Counted from the stretch's first letter, positions 45,804 through 54,051 are shown. The stretch is DNA of 64,000 nt from Thermococcus sp. LS1 (GCF_012027395.1 NZ_SNUJ01000002.1:186001-250000), one strand, 5' to 3'. Program-made: numbers and translations. Notes: generated by a model not told the origin, from the sequence alone.

Positions 45804-46082
45804 CTAAACTTCCAGAGAATCCATAGCGACCTTAATCCAGCGGAGGTAGGAGTTGAGGGTTCCCCTCAGGGCGGAGTTGTCCTTCGCCAGAAACCTGATT
45901 ATCAGCCTGTTTCCTTCGAGGAGGAAATCGATCCTGCTCCTCCTGTAGGGGACGCTCTCGTGCTCGTAAAGGACACTCTCATAAACTACTCTGGCCGTCT
46001 CCTCGTCGGGGAGTTCCAGTTCAATCACTCCCTCGATTGGCCAGGCCTCTTCCTTATTCCCAGCGCCTCCTTGTAGTCCCAT
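45804..46082 (-). CDS. pcc1: KEOPS subunit Pcc1
   Basis: Pcc1 is the dimerising subunit of the KEOPS complex, which adds threonylcarbamoyl to A37 of tRNAs. The core VIELELPDEETARVVYESVL and the C-terminal LIIRFLAKDNSALRGTLNSY match the family. The start is uncertain: an ATG at 46082 gives 92 residues, and a GTG at 46028 overlapping the Brix stop gives 74. The family (about 82 residues) lies in between. Either way the gene is coupled to the upstream Brix gene. Confidence 0.85.
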   Translation of the reverse strand: MGLQGGAGNKEEAWPIEGVIELELPDEETARVVYESVLYEHESVPYRRSRIDFLLEGNRLIIRFLAKDNSALRGTLNSYLRWIKVAMDSLEV

Positions 46083-46666
46083 CTCCTGCCGTCCTCCATT
46101 ATCCATATCTTGACGCTTATGAGCGGGCCGACGGCCCTCTCCTTGGATACGTCGAGGCGGTAGAAGTTGACCGCCATTCCGCGCGGGTGTCTCTCGATGA
46201 CGCCGAGAACGTCTGTATTGTATCTGTCAGCTATACCTAGAAGGGAGCGCTCCTTTCTGGGAACGAACTTCCCGCCGGTCAGCTCAGCGAAGGCCTGCGC
46301 GAAGGCGACGTGATCGAGGCCGACGCGTTTGGCGGTGGTGACGATGAAGGGCATCTCCTCGCGTATGGGCCTTATGTTTCTGAAGCCTATCTCGCGCTGG
46401 AGCTTTATGCCGTGGAGGTAGAGGTAGCCGAGGTAGCCCCAGTCGTCGGGGTCGACCTTGATGAAGGTCATCTTTAACGGGTTGCCTTTCCAGACGTTGA
46501 CAATGAGAAGCCTCTCGTAGTTCCTGTCGTAGGCCTCCATGAGAAGGTCTTGGATGGTCTTCTTACCCCTCGTCAGGTAGAGGGAGTTGGGGAACACCCT
46601 CTCCAGGTCGTGCCCGAAGCTCCTCGTCCTCCTGGTGGGTCTGTGTGAAGTCGTTATCAGCATCAT
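46025..46666 (-). CDS. Brix-domain ribosome biogenesis protein
   Basis: The 213-residue protein is an archaeal Brix/Imp4-like factor, thought to bind rRNA during large-subunit assembly. The N-terminus LITTSHRPTRRTRSFGHDLE is the family signature. The central VNVWKGNPLKMTFIKVD and the C-terminal segment fit. The start is ATG 46666 or 46663; GTGAGG lies just upstream. Its stop overlaps the pcc1 coding region. Confidence 0.9.
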   Translation of the reverse strand: MMLITTSHRPTRRTRSFGHDLERVFPNSLYLTRGKKTIQDLLMEAYDRNYERLLIVNVWKGNPLKMTFIKVDPDDWGYLGYLYLHGIKLQREIGFRNIRPIREEMPFIVTTAKRVGLDHVAFAQAFAELTGGKFVPRKERSLLGIADRYNTDVLGVIERHPRGMAVNFYRLDVSKERAVGPLISVKIWIMEDGRRWDYKEALGIRKRPGQSRE

Positions 46667-46721
46667 GGCCCTCACTCAAAACTCGGTTGATTGGATAAAA
46701 GCCTTTCGAAATTGGAAAGAA

Positions 46722-46871
46722 TCAGATTGCCTTTACGCGCCTGGCCACCCTGGGCCTGGGCTTGTAGAGTATCTTGCTGCCGCAGTAGGGGCAGCGAACC
46801 TCTCTGGTGTTCTCGAGGTCGAGCTCGACCTCCTTTCCGCATTTCGCACAGCGGTAAACGGCCATCACCAT
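46722..46871 (-). CDS. rpoP: RNA polymerase subunit Rpo12 (RpoP)
   Basis: This 49-residue protein is the archaeal homologue of Rpb12, a zinc-binding polymerase subunit. Minus-strand translation gives MVMAVYRCAKCGKEVELDL, then a second pair in VRCPYCGSKILYKPRP and a basic end. The four cysteines bind zinc. The ATG at 46871 has GGTGATAACT just upstream. It sits between L37Ae and Brix, the usual archaeal order. Confidence 0.95.
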   Translation of the reverse strand: MVMAVYRCAKCGKEVELDLENTREVRCPYCGSKILYKPRPRVARRVKAI

Positions 46872-46905
46872 AGTTATCACCCTAAACTAAGCAAAGGAAA
46901 GGGAA

Positions 46906-47166
46906 TCAGGCCTTCGAAGAGGTAACCCTCTTCGCGACCTTTCCTGCTGGAGTAACTGGCAGGTAAGCGCCACCAGCGAACGTTGCTCCGCACTTCTGGC
47001 ACTGCCATATGCCGGTGCTTATCCTCCTGACGGCCTTCCTTCCGCAGACCGGGCAGACGTGCTTCTGCTTCATCTTGGCCTCAACGGCCGCGACCCTTCT
47101 TCTGATCTTGAGACCGTACCTCGGACCGAACCTTCCGGCTGAACCGACCTTAGTAGTCCTTCCCAT
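46906..47166 (-). CDS. rpl37ae: 50S ribosomal protein L37Ae
   Basis: This 86-residue basic zinc protein is ribosomal protein eL43 (L37Ae). [20 protein letters not shown] starts the family sequence, and the zinc finger is CPVC (near 39-42) with CQKC (near 57-60). The ATG at 47166 has GGGGTGATGCTC upstream. It is the first gene of the leftward cluster, driven by a TATA box near 47226. Confidence 0.97.
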   Translation of the reverse strand: MGRTTKVGSAGRFGPRYGLKIRRRVAAVEAKMKQKHVCPVCGRKAVRRISTGIWQCQKCGATFAGGAYLPVTPAGKVAKRVTSSKA

Positions 47167-47220
47167 GAGCATCACCCCTAATTATCAGCAATTTTCACGA
47201 CTGAAGGGTTTTTCCGGGGA

Positions 47221-47233
47221 CGTTTTATAAACC
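47221..47233 (-). promoter_or_regulatory. TATA box of the rpl37ae cluster
   Basis: The minus strand reads GGTTTATAAAACG, about 55-65 bp upstream of the rpl37ae ATG. Confidence 0.6.
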
Positions 47234-47278
47234 TTTGCATATACCTGGACACCGAGCGGGCTTATTCCTAATAAATCT

Positions 47279-47536
47279 TTTGCCCTTCAAACTTTGAAGG
47301 GCAAAGTTTGATCAAAACGTTCATACGTGAGAGACTGAAGGATCTTGTAACTTAAATCCACTTATAACATCTGGCACTAATGGATTTGTACGTCCATGGT
47401 AGGGTGAATGAGTTAAATAGCTTCAAAATGCATGATGGCAAGTTTGTGGGGTTTCAGTTTTTCTTGGAGTCATCTGGACGTTGTTTAAGACGTACAAACT
47501 TTGATCAAACTTTCACTTGGCAAAAGTTTGTATAGG
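47279..47536. repeat. inverted-repeat-bounded 260-bp AT-rich segment
   Basis: The left end is a perfect 13-bp inverted repeat (TTTGCCCTTCAAA, 1-bp spacer, TTTGAAGGGCAAA, 47279-47305) running into AAAGTTTGATCAAA. The right end (about 47492-47536) carries the same 14-mer in inverse orientation and, further out, CAAACTTTTGCC on the complementary strand. The two ends therefore form imperfect terminal inverted repeats around about 190 bp of non-coding sequence. No transposase is present, so a small non-autonomous (MITE-like) element is one reading. A paired regulatory site is another. Confidence 0.5.
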
Positions 47537-47692
47537 GGGCCTTTGGGAGTGTCGGCCCCCTGGGGGTCCCGAGGTCATCGCAACCCAATACTCCTCGGGC
47601 AGGAGGAAATGCGATAATAGTGATAAAAAGGTTGCTGAACAATAGAGTGCAGTCTTTTACTCTAGCTTCTTTTCGTTCATCCTAAGATGAAA
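47534..47692 (+). ncRNA. candidate structured RNA (GC-rich hairpins plus pseudoknot)
   Basis: A GC-rich island stands out in AT-rich surroundings. GGGGGCC (about 47535) pairs with GGCCCCC (about 47554) around a 12-nt loop. CCCGAGG pairs with CCTCGGG around an 18-nt loop (about 47568-47599). The loop sequence ATCGCA is complementary to TGCGAT at about 47610, a possible pseudoknot. Two further hairpins follow (TAGAGT/ACTCTA and TTCATC/GATGAA). It matches no family I know. The strand is assumed, since the hairpins fold on either strand and no clear promoter is seen. Confidence 0.4.
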
Positions 47693-47705
47693 ACTCAATT
47701 CTAAA

Positions 47706-47770
47706 AAATTTATATACAAAAATAAAATAAAGAAAATCTACTCACAATAAGAGGAAAAACTTATAAAGAC
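47706..47770 (+). promoter_or_regulatory. promoter region of the secreted-protein gene
   Basis: TTTATATAC (about 47709) and ACTTATAAAG (about 47759-47768) are TATA-like. The second lies about 25 bp before the ATG at 47788, with no ribosome site, so a leaderless transcript is likely. Confidence 0.45.
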
Positions 47771-47781
47771 ACGTTGTCTAA

Positions 47782-48993
47782 ATGATAATGCAAAAACTTA
47801 ATAGGGTGAGCAACTTGCGATGGAAGCCGCTGCTAGCAGTCCTGATAGGACTGCTTATGATTGGAGTGACGGCCAGAATTGGAATTGCTGGAGATTCCTA
47901 CCTCCAGCAGAGGGATACGCCAAAGGAAACCATCTCGTTAGGTATTATACATACTATTTCTCCGGAACAGGCTGAGAAGTTGCTCAAGGAAGGACAGCTT
48001 ATTTTAGTGGACTCCCATGGCCTTGAGGTGCTTAAAGATGCGAAACTTCTTCCATATATCATTAGATTTGGTAACGACACGGTATACGCAGTCAAGATTC
48101 TCCCTAGAGGAAGATTTTTTATATATGCTGCTCCAGAAGAATATGTCGCAAAGGACATAAAAAAGTTCAAAGAAGAGGCACTAGCGGAGTTCAGGAAGAC
48201 TTATTTTGTTGAATATACGGTTCCAATAGAAATTCCCGTTGACTATTCCTGGAGGACAATGGCAAATGGAAAAGTTATCTCAAATTTTTCAGCAGAATCC
48301 GTTTCCACTTCAACGGATGCATATCTTGAGAGCAAGATAACCTGGACATCTGGTGATGAGTGGTATCCACGTGGTAGGTTACAGTTAGTCTACCTGGTTT
48401 ACAAGTTGGCGGACATGAATCCTGACTACGACTGGCGTGTCGTTGACATGCAGACGTATGTTTATGCCGGCCGTTATCTTTGGGGTTCAAAGCAGAACTC
48501 AAACAGGGTTCAAAAAATACAGCCTAACTCAGCGGGCATACTACCAATACGCAATTGGGAGTTTGAGAAGATCACAATCCAAGTCGACACAAGACCTGAT
48601 GGGAATAGCGTCTTTTCGCTAGATTCATTTAAACCATCATATAATATTGATTATTATAACGAAGAACATTCTCAGACACTTCAGTATACCTTGGGCAATG
48701 GGGGAGCAAGTGTCACGATTACTAACATACTTAAAGCCGTCAAAATCACCGTTGATAATACCGGGGAGAATTGGGTTCGCTGGACTTACAAATTTAACAG
48801 AGATCTCGGAGTTGGGGATGAATGGGTCAATGTAGAGCCAGGATACATGTTTTCACTGAGAATTCCAAACAAACACGTCGAGGCTAGTCAGAAATTTACA
48901 ATAACCGTCAATTGGGTCGATAACATACCTCTCTCTCCAGACATTCATGCATCAAATACCCTAGTCTATTATTGGGACTGGAGCATAAATTAG
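47782..48993 (+). CDS. AT-rich secreted protein, unknown
   Basis: I do not recognise this 403-residue protein. Residues 15-36 form a signal peptide (KPLLAVLIGLLMIGVTARIG, cleavage near GIAG). The mature protein is acidic and beta-rich with many Tyr, Trp and Asn and few cysteines. It has a fragment resembling a dockable domain, SGDEWYPRGRLQLVYLVYKL, and ends in VNWVDNIPLSPDIHASNTLV. Codon use is AT-rich compared with neighbours. The start is ATG 47782 or, at leaderless spacing, 47788. Its position beside inverted repeats suggests recent acquisition. Confidence 0.65.
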   Translation: MIMQKLNRVSNLRWKPLLAVLIGLLMIGVTARIGIAGDSYLQQRDTPKETISLGIIHTISPEQAEKLLKEGQLILVDSHGLEVLKDAKLLPYIIRFGNDTVYAVKILPRGRFFIYAAPEEYVAKDIKKFKEEALAEFRKTYFVEYTVPIEIPVDYSWRTMANGKVISNFSAESVSTSTDAYLESKITWTSGDEWYPRGRLQLVYLVYKLADMNPDYDWRVVDMQTYVYAGRYLWGSKQNSNRVQKIQPNSAGILPIRNWEFEKITIQVDTRPDGNSVFSLDSFKPSYNIDYYNEEHSQTLQYTLGNGGASVTITNILKAVKITVDNTGENWVRWTYKFNRDLGVGDEWVNVEPGYMFSLRIPNKHVEASQKFTITVNWVDNIPLSPDIHASNTLVYYWDWSIN

Positions 48994-49127
48994 CATCCCT
49001 TTGGATTCATATTTTTGTTACAAGAGGATACTAGTGAATCGGTTGATTAGATGCATCCTATTTATCTTTTATCTTTATGATGCCAAAGCCTTATAACTCC
49101 ACTCCCAACTTCAATTAGGTGCGAGGC

Positions 49128-49628
49128 ATGCCCGGAACGATCAGCAAGATAGTTCACTTCCGCGATGAAGAGGAGTTCCTTGAGGACATGATGGAGATAG
49201 TGGAGAGGTTCACGTATCTGGCGAGCCGCTACGGCCACAACGTCATAGAGGGTATTCTTCTCTGGGACTACATAGGTATCCAGGACGAGGAGGGAGTTAA
49301 GATATTCCGTGTTGGCGAGTTTCCCTACTTCGAGGGCACGCTGAAGCTCGACCTCGAGACGCTCAGGATAATGGAGCGCTACTTCGATGAGATGGAGAGC
49401 AAGTGGGACGAGCTCCGCGTGGAGGACATCGCATACTTCGTGGAGATGCTGAACGAGGCTCTTGGGAGGGAGATAGTCTTCTATGAGGCCTACGACCTTG
49501 GTCTCGACAGGAACACGGCCTACATAATACTCAACCTCCTGAACCTACAGTACCTTGAGAGCGTCGTTGAAGGCACGGACAGGGAGATATTCGAGGAAGC
49601 TGTTCAAATGCTCATGAAGTATATTTGA
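49128..49628 (+). CDS. small acidic cytoplasmic protein, unknown
   Basis: I do not recognise this 166-residue acidic, helical protein. It lacks signal peptide, membrane helix and cysteines. Segments such as RVEDIAYFVEMLNEALGREI suggest an all-alpha fold. The ATG at 49128 has GGTGCGAGGC upstream; TATA-like CCTTATAACTCC lies about 35 bp before that. It is followed by two rightward genes. Confidence 0.7.
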   Translation: MPGTISKIVHFRDEEEFLEDMMEIVERFTYLASRYGHNVIEGILLWDYIGIQDEEGVKIFRVGEFPYFEGTLKLDLETLRIMERYFDEMESKWDELRVEDIAYFVEMLNEALGREIVFYEAYDLGLDRNTAYIILNLLNLQYLESVVEGTDREIFEEAVQMLMKYI

Positions 49629-49681
49629 TTCAATGATTACAGAATTATGTAATTATGCAATTGCAAAATGAGGTGGTGGCT

Positions 49682-49939
49682 GTGCTCTTCAAAAAGAGGG
49701 GCGTCTTCACTGAAGAGGATGCGAGAAAGGTCATAGAGATAGCGAGCAGTGAGAATGTCAAGGAGATAATAGTCATGGCCGAAAGCGTAACCGAGGAGGC
49801 CAAGAGGCGCCTCTGGGACTACGCGAGAGGAGTCCAGCTCATGGCCGACATGACAGGCGAAGATAGAAGCGTGCGTGTTGAGATACTCGAGGGCTATGTT
49901 AGCGAGCACGTGAAGGGAATCGACCTCGATGAGGTGTGA
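49682..49939 (+). CDS. small cytoplasmic protein, unknown
   Basis: An 85-residue acidic protein of unknown family. A GTG start at 49682 is chosen because GGTGGTGGCT lies directly upstream; the in-frame ATG at 49655 lacks a site. The content is one long helix region (EEDARKVIEIASSENVKEII). It lies 2 bp upstream of queE and is probably co-translated with it. Confidence 0.65.
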   Translation: MLFKKRGVFTEEDARKVIEIASSENVKEIIVMAESVTEEAKRRLWDYARGVQLMADMTGEDRSVRVEILEGYVSEHVKGIDLDEV

Positions 49940-49941
49940 GC

Positions 49942-50703
49942 ATGAAACTCATAATGGCCGAGGTGTTCAACAGCTGGCAGGGGGAAGGAGGGAGCGTTGA
50001 GGGTTCTGCCTTTGGACGGAGGCAGATATTCGTAAGATTCGCCGGCTGCGACCTTAACTGTATCTGGTGCGACTCGAAGGAGTTCATAGATGCCTCCAAG
50101 GTCTTGCGGTGGCGCTATGAGGTGGAACCTTTCACCGGAAAGTTCGAATACAAGCCTAACCCGGCGAGCTTGGATGAGGTAGTCGATGCCATTCTGAGGC
50201 TTGACACGGGGGATATACATTCCATAAGCTACACCGGCGGCGAGCCAACGCTTCAGGTCAGGCCGCTCAAGGCCCTCATGGAGAGGATGCACGAGCTCGG
50301 CTTTTCAAACTTCCTTGAGACCCACGGTAGTCTTCCAGAGCTGATTAAGGAAGTAGCTCATCTCACAGACTACGCCAGTGTCGACATAAAGGACGAGACC
50401 GCTAAAGCTACGGCCGACTGGAAAGCTCTCGTTCTCCGTGAGGTAGAGAGCATCAGAATCCTGAAGGAAGCCGGCGCAGAGACCTACGCCAAGCTCGTGG
50501 TGACAAAGGACACAAAGATAGAGAACGTCCGCTGGTATGCCTCCCTCCTGAAAGGCCTCGCACCACTTGTTATCCAGCCAAGGGAGCCGATCGAGATAAG
50601 CCAGGAGAGACTCATGGAACTCTACCACGAGACGGCAAAGATTATGGGCAAAAAGAACGTCGGTTTGAGCTTCCAGGTGCATAAGTACTTTGGGATATTA
50701 TAA
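49942..50703 (+). CDS. queE: 7-carboxy-7-deazaguanine synthase QueE-like radical SAM enzyme
   Basis: QueE makes 7-carboxy-7-deazaguanine, a precursor of archaeosine in tRNA. The 253-residue protein has the QueE start MAEVFNSWQGEGGSVEGSAF, the cluster motif CDLNCIWCD (CX3CX2C, near residues 36-43), and SYTGGEPTLQ (near 95). The ATG at 49942 has GAGGTGTGAGC upstream. Other archaeosine genes are not in the window. Confidence 0.92.
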   Translation: MKLIMAEVFNSWQGEGGSVEGSAFGRRQIFVRFAGCDLNCIWCDSKEFIDASKVLRWRYEVEPFTGKFEYKPNPASLDEVVDAILRLDTGDIHSISYTGGEPTLQVRPLKALMERMHELGFSNFLETHGSLPELIKEVAHLTDYASVDIKDETAKATADWKALVLREVESIRILKEAGAETYAKLVVTKDTKIENVRWYASLLKGLAPLVIQPREPIEISQERLMELYHETAKIMGKKNVGLSFQVHKYFGIL

Positions 50704-50751
50704 AAAAATTTATAAATCTCGAATTACATAATTCAAGGATTGGGAAGGGTC

Positions 50752-51963
50752 ATGACTTCAAATCATTGTCAAGAATGTGAAAACTGTGCATTCACAACAA
50801 GAGCATTAGTTTGGCTAGCTAGACAAAGTAATACTTTCCAGTACCTTATAAAAATTGCCATATATTTTATATTTTTCTGGGGTTTGGGAGTGTTACTGAT
50901 TATGATATTGCACCATAACACCACTTTTTCTGAAAAAATGCCCTATACACACGTTAATCCAATTTATTTTGGGTTTGTAGGGGCAATTTGGGAAGCTTTA
51001 AAAATTTTTGTATATAACAGTATTAGTATGCCTCCAACATTTATGCCAAAAACTAATAGTGTTCTGATTGTGTTAACATCGAAATCTATCCCAAGAAGCA
51101 AAAATATAATTGACTTATCACTATGTGATTACCCTGGGAGAAACGTTTTTATTCATGAGTTTAAAAACAAAGATAGTCCTGTGAAATCAGTAGAATGCTT
51201 GATGGAATTTATTAGGACATTTATCGAAACAAAATTAACAGTTAATTTAGCATATTACAAATTATATAATACTGCTTTTGCATTTATAATTGGTAGGATG
51301 ATGTATCTCAGAGGCTATGATCATAAAGTGTATCATAGATGGGGATGTATATTCTCTTCAAGATACAAAGATCAAGAGCATAAAAAGTCCCGCAAATTTG
51401 ATGAGATTGTGAGTGTCTTAAACAGATCTTTCTTGATAAGTCTCGAAGTTCTTAAAGCAAATAATGGTGAGATCAGTAGCGAAAAGATCCCAATAGGCAA
51501 ATTTTTGTCTATCCAAGATATTTTGCAGGAGATTATTGATTTTATTAATAACACGGGAGGATACTCTGAGAAAACAATGATACTTCTAGATTCGACTATG
51601 ACTGAGCTTTCAAGAGAGGCTCTTTGTAAGCTAATAGATAGTGATGTTATCGAAAAAGTGATTATACTGAGAGCCAAGGTGAAAGACTCAAGGTATAGGG
51701 ATAAATTGTATTCGCATGAGGTATCAGCAATAGCTATATTATTTGAGCAAGTGTTGGATGAGGTATACAGAACGTATTCCACAATGAGCACACCTGACTT
51801 CTCTATTAATATTGCATTTAAAACTCCCTCTGCAATAGCTCATTATATCGGATATAATGCATCACATGTAAATTACAAGGTTTTTATGTTCGATGTTGAT
51901 TCCGGAGAATACACAAATGTTTACAAAATTAAAGGTAACAACATAATCCCAGATGATATATAA
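50752..51963 (+). CDS. predicted two-helix membrane SAVED-domain protein
   Basis: SAVED domains are fused CARF-like pairs that sense cyclic oligonucleotides in CBASS and some CRISPR systems. This 403-residue protein has a cysteine-rich start (residues 6-12), a strong membrane helix at 31-53 and a weaker one at 69-88. Two CARF-like halves follow. The first has VLIVLTSKS (104-112) and YNTAFAFIIGRMMYLRGYDH (172-191). The second has KTMILLDSTMTE (274-285) and the typical SAVED end TPSAIAHYIGYNASHVNYKV (358-377), then FMFDVDSGEYTNVYKI. The gene is AT-rich and isolated, with no cyclase beside it. The ATG at 50752 follows GGGAAGGGTC. Function is inferred from pattern only. Confidence 0.6.
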   Translation: MTSNHCQECENCAFTTRALVWLARQSNTFQYLIKIAIYFIFFWGLGVLLIMILHHNTTFSEKMPYTHVNPIYFGFVGAIWEALKIFVYNSISMPPTFMPKTNSVLIVLTSKSIPRSKNIIDLSLCDYPGRNVFIHEFKNKDSPVKSVECLMEFIRTFIETKLTVNLAYYKLYNTAFAFIIGRMMYLRGYDHKVYHRWGCIFSSRYKDQEHKKSRKFDEIVSVLNRSFLISLEVLKANNGEISSEKIPIGKFLSIQDILQEIIDFINNTGGYSEKTMILLDSTMTELSREALCKLIDSDVIEKVIILRAKVKDSRYRDKLYSHEVSAIAILFEQVLDEVYRTYSTMSTPDFSINIAFKTPSAIAHYIGYNASHVNYKVFMFDVDSGEYTNVYKIKGNNIIPDDI

Positions 51964-52075
51964 CAATAATAAAAACGTTAGAGGCGATGATGACATTGGC
52001 CTTTGGGGTTAGTGATGCCCGGGATCGACGGCCTGAGCCAAAAACTTTTAACCTTTAACTTCCTCCCAATTTCTG

Positions 52076-53107
52076 GTGGTAATAATCGAGGTCCTCAAGT
52101 GCGAGCACTGCGGCGCTCCGCTCGAGACGACGCCGGAGGATATAATAGTCGTCTGCCCCTACTGCGGCTATCCGAACGCCTATGATGAAGTCTTCGCAGA
52201 GGATAACGTCTTCTTCGTGGAGAGCCTTCCAAAGAAGGAAATCCTGCGCCTATTCTGGGAGAGGGTTGAGAAGGACAAAGACTTCCTCGGACTCCGGAGA
52301 AAGATAAAGATTGCGAAGGTTGAGGGAGTTTACGTTCCCCTCTGGTTCGGCAAGGTGGAGGGAAGAGGGTACGTCCGCTTCATGGACTACGAAAGAAAGG
52401 GCAACAAAAAGAGGAAAGTCGTGAAGTACCACGAGTTCGAGGACGATTCAGTCGTCTGTATTCCTGCCAGGAGAAGCGTTTACGACATAGCCGTCGAGGC
52501 ATTGGCAGAGAAATTCGAGCGCGGCGGATACATTACGTTCAAGGAGCTCAGAAACACGCTCAAATATATGATGGGGGTTAGACCGATCAAAGAATTAACG
52601 CCCGAGAAGTGGGAGGGTCTTAAGCTGGAGTTCCTGAACACTGATTTTGGTAAGGAGCAGGCCAGAGTAGCGCTGCTTGACAGAGCCTCGGATCTGGCCA
52701 AAGAACGTCACGTTCCCAAGGACAAGCCCCTGAAGGCCTTTGCCTTTGGCGGTGACGTTGAAGAGGTTGCCCTTGTCTTCTACCCGCTCTGGAAGGTCTA
52801 CTGCGACTTAGAGGGTGGAACGTATTTCGTGGCCTATGACGGCAGTAAGGGGAGGGAAGTTATAGCGCTGGAGCCCGTCAGGATATGGCGTAAGGTAGCT
52901 TACTTGGCCACGGCCCTATTGGGGGTTGGAATTGCGGCTTTCTTCTCCATGTTCTACGGAAACTTAGCTTACTGGGACGTGGTTGCCCACGCCAGACAGG
53001 GTGCTCTGGGTATGCTGGTCCTTCCGGGTCTTGGGGCTTACTTTGGCTACGAGCTTGCGAGGGGGTACGGAAGGAAGATGGCGCGCGATGTGAGGGTTGA
53101 GAGATGA
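52076..53107 (+). CDS. zinc-ribbon membrane protein, unknown
   Basis: The 343-residue protein starts with a zinc ribbon (CEHC and CPYC, near residues 9-31). A large soluble region follows, and two membrane helices near 280-330 (YLATALLGVGIAAFFSMFYG and GALGMLVLPGLGAYFGYELA). The ribbon resembles TFIIB-type fingers but no DNA-binding domain follows. The start is a GTG at 52076; GGTGG overlaps it. Its end overlaps the next, related gene by 4 bp, so the pair probably work together at the membrane. Confidence 0.7.
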   Translation: MVIIEVLKCEHCGAPLETTPEDIIVVCPYCGYPNAYDEVFAEDNVFFVESLPKKEILRLFWERVEKDKDFLGLRRKIKIAKVEGVYVPLWFGKVEGRGYVRFMDYERKGNKKRKVVKYHEFEDDSVVCIPARRSVYDIAVEALAEKFERGGYITFKELRNTLKYMMGVRPIKELTPEKWEGLKLEFLNTDFGKEQARVALLDRASDLAKERHVPKDKPLKAFAFGGDVEEVALVFYPLWKVYCDLEGGTYFVAYDGSKGREVIALEPVRIWRKVAYLATALLGVGIAAFFSMFYGNLAYWDVVAHARQGALGMLVLPGLGAYFGYELARGYGRKMARDVRVER

Positions 53108-54051
53108 AAGTCAAATGTCCTAACTGCGGAGCGGAGTTTGAGAGTGAGGAAGCTGGAATAGTCACCTGCCCCTACTGCGGCTTCCAAATCAAGCTCGGTG
53201 AAGCTAAGACCTTCACCTACGACCTAAAGGTCGAAAACCCCTGGAGGCCTTTAAGCTCGTTCATCAGACTCCAGAGGCTCTCGCCCAATGACGTCGAGTG
53301 GAATGCAAGAATCCTGGAGCGAGAACTGTTGTACATTCCCTTCTACGTCTTCTTTGTGAAGGCCGAAGGGCTTGCCCACAGCGGTGGACTCTCGACGGCC
53401 GATGGGCGAGTTGAGTTCTTCAACTACGTTACCGTTCCAGCCGCTGATGGCTTTGACGAGCTTATTAACTACCCGTTGCCGACGAGGGGCAGGCGCTACT
53501 TCGATGGAAATGTGAGGGGAAGGCTTGTCGAGAAGAGCCTCAATGAGGGAGATGCTGAGAAGAGGCTGAAGAAAGAGATACGCGAGCTGCTGAAGATGGA
53601 AGCCAAACGCTATTTCCACTGGAGAAGCGTGAGCATGGGCATGCCGACCTTCGAGCTCCAGTTCGACGGCCTCGTTTACTATCCCATCTGGAAGCTGAAG
53701 TACAAGTACGGCCCCTTCACCTACCGCGCCTATGTTGATGGCGCCGACGGCAGAATTCCCTATGCAGAGTTTCCCATCTCTTTCACGAAGAGAGTTATTA
53801 ATGCCCTCCTCGGGTTCGGTCTCCTCGCATCGGGCTTCTTCTTCGGGAGATTCTTCATGCCCTATGGAGCCACTGCAGTTCTTGGCTCCATGGCAGGGGC
53901 GCTCTTCGGAGCGTGGCCGTCCTTAAAGCGAGCCTTCCGCTTCCACGGGAAGGCCAGCGAGCACAGGCTTTTGAGCGAAGTCGCTGAGGATTTCGCTCCG
54001 GAGGAAGAGGCTTTTGGTACGATAAGGCGCTTCCTGAAGGCCCACTTCTAA
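53104..54051 (+). CDS. zinc-ribbon membrane protein, paralogue
   Basis: This 315-residue protein resembles its upstream neighbour. It starts with a zinc ribbon (CPNC and CPYC, residues 5-25), has a large soluble region (including GLVYYPIWKLKYKYGPFTYR), and two hydrophobic helices near 235-275. The ATG overlaps the upstream stop (ATGA). Members of this arrangement are widespread in Thermococcales as proteins of unknown function. Confidence 0.7.
   Translation: MKVKCPNCGAEFESEEAGIVTCPYCGFQIKLGEAKTFTYDLKVENPWRPLSSFIRLQRLSPNDVEWNARILERELLYIPFYVFFVKAEGLAHSGGLSTADGRVEFFNYVTVPAADGFDELINYPLPTRGRRYFDGNVRGRLVEKSLNEGDAEKRLKKEIRELLKMEAKRYFHWRSVSMGMPTFELQFDGLVYYPIWKLKYKYGPFTYRAYVDGADGRIPYAEFPISFTKRVINALLGFGLLASGFFFGRFFMPYGATAVLGSMAGALFGAWPSLKRAFRFHGKASEHRLLSEVAEDFAPEEEAFGTIRRFLKAHF

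Noticed and set aside
47279-47305. Intrinsic terminator for a convergent pair
   Set aside because: There is no gene ending next to it on the plus strand, and archaeal termination relies on T tracts rather than on such hairpins.
47534-47620. H/ACA or C/D box guide RNA
   Set aside because: No ACA at the expected distance after the stem, no C/D boxes (RTGATGA/CTGA) and no kink-turn pattern are seen.
50752-51963. Complete CBASS operon
   Set aside because: No CD-NTase, ubiquitin-like (Cap2/Cap3) or HORMA genes lie nearby; only the SAVED-like effector is present.
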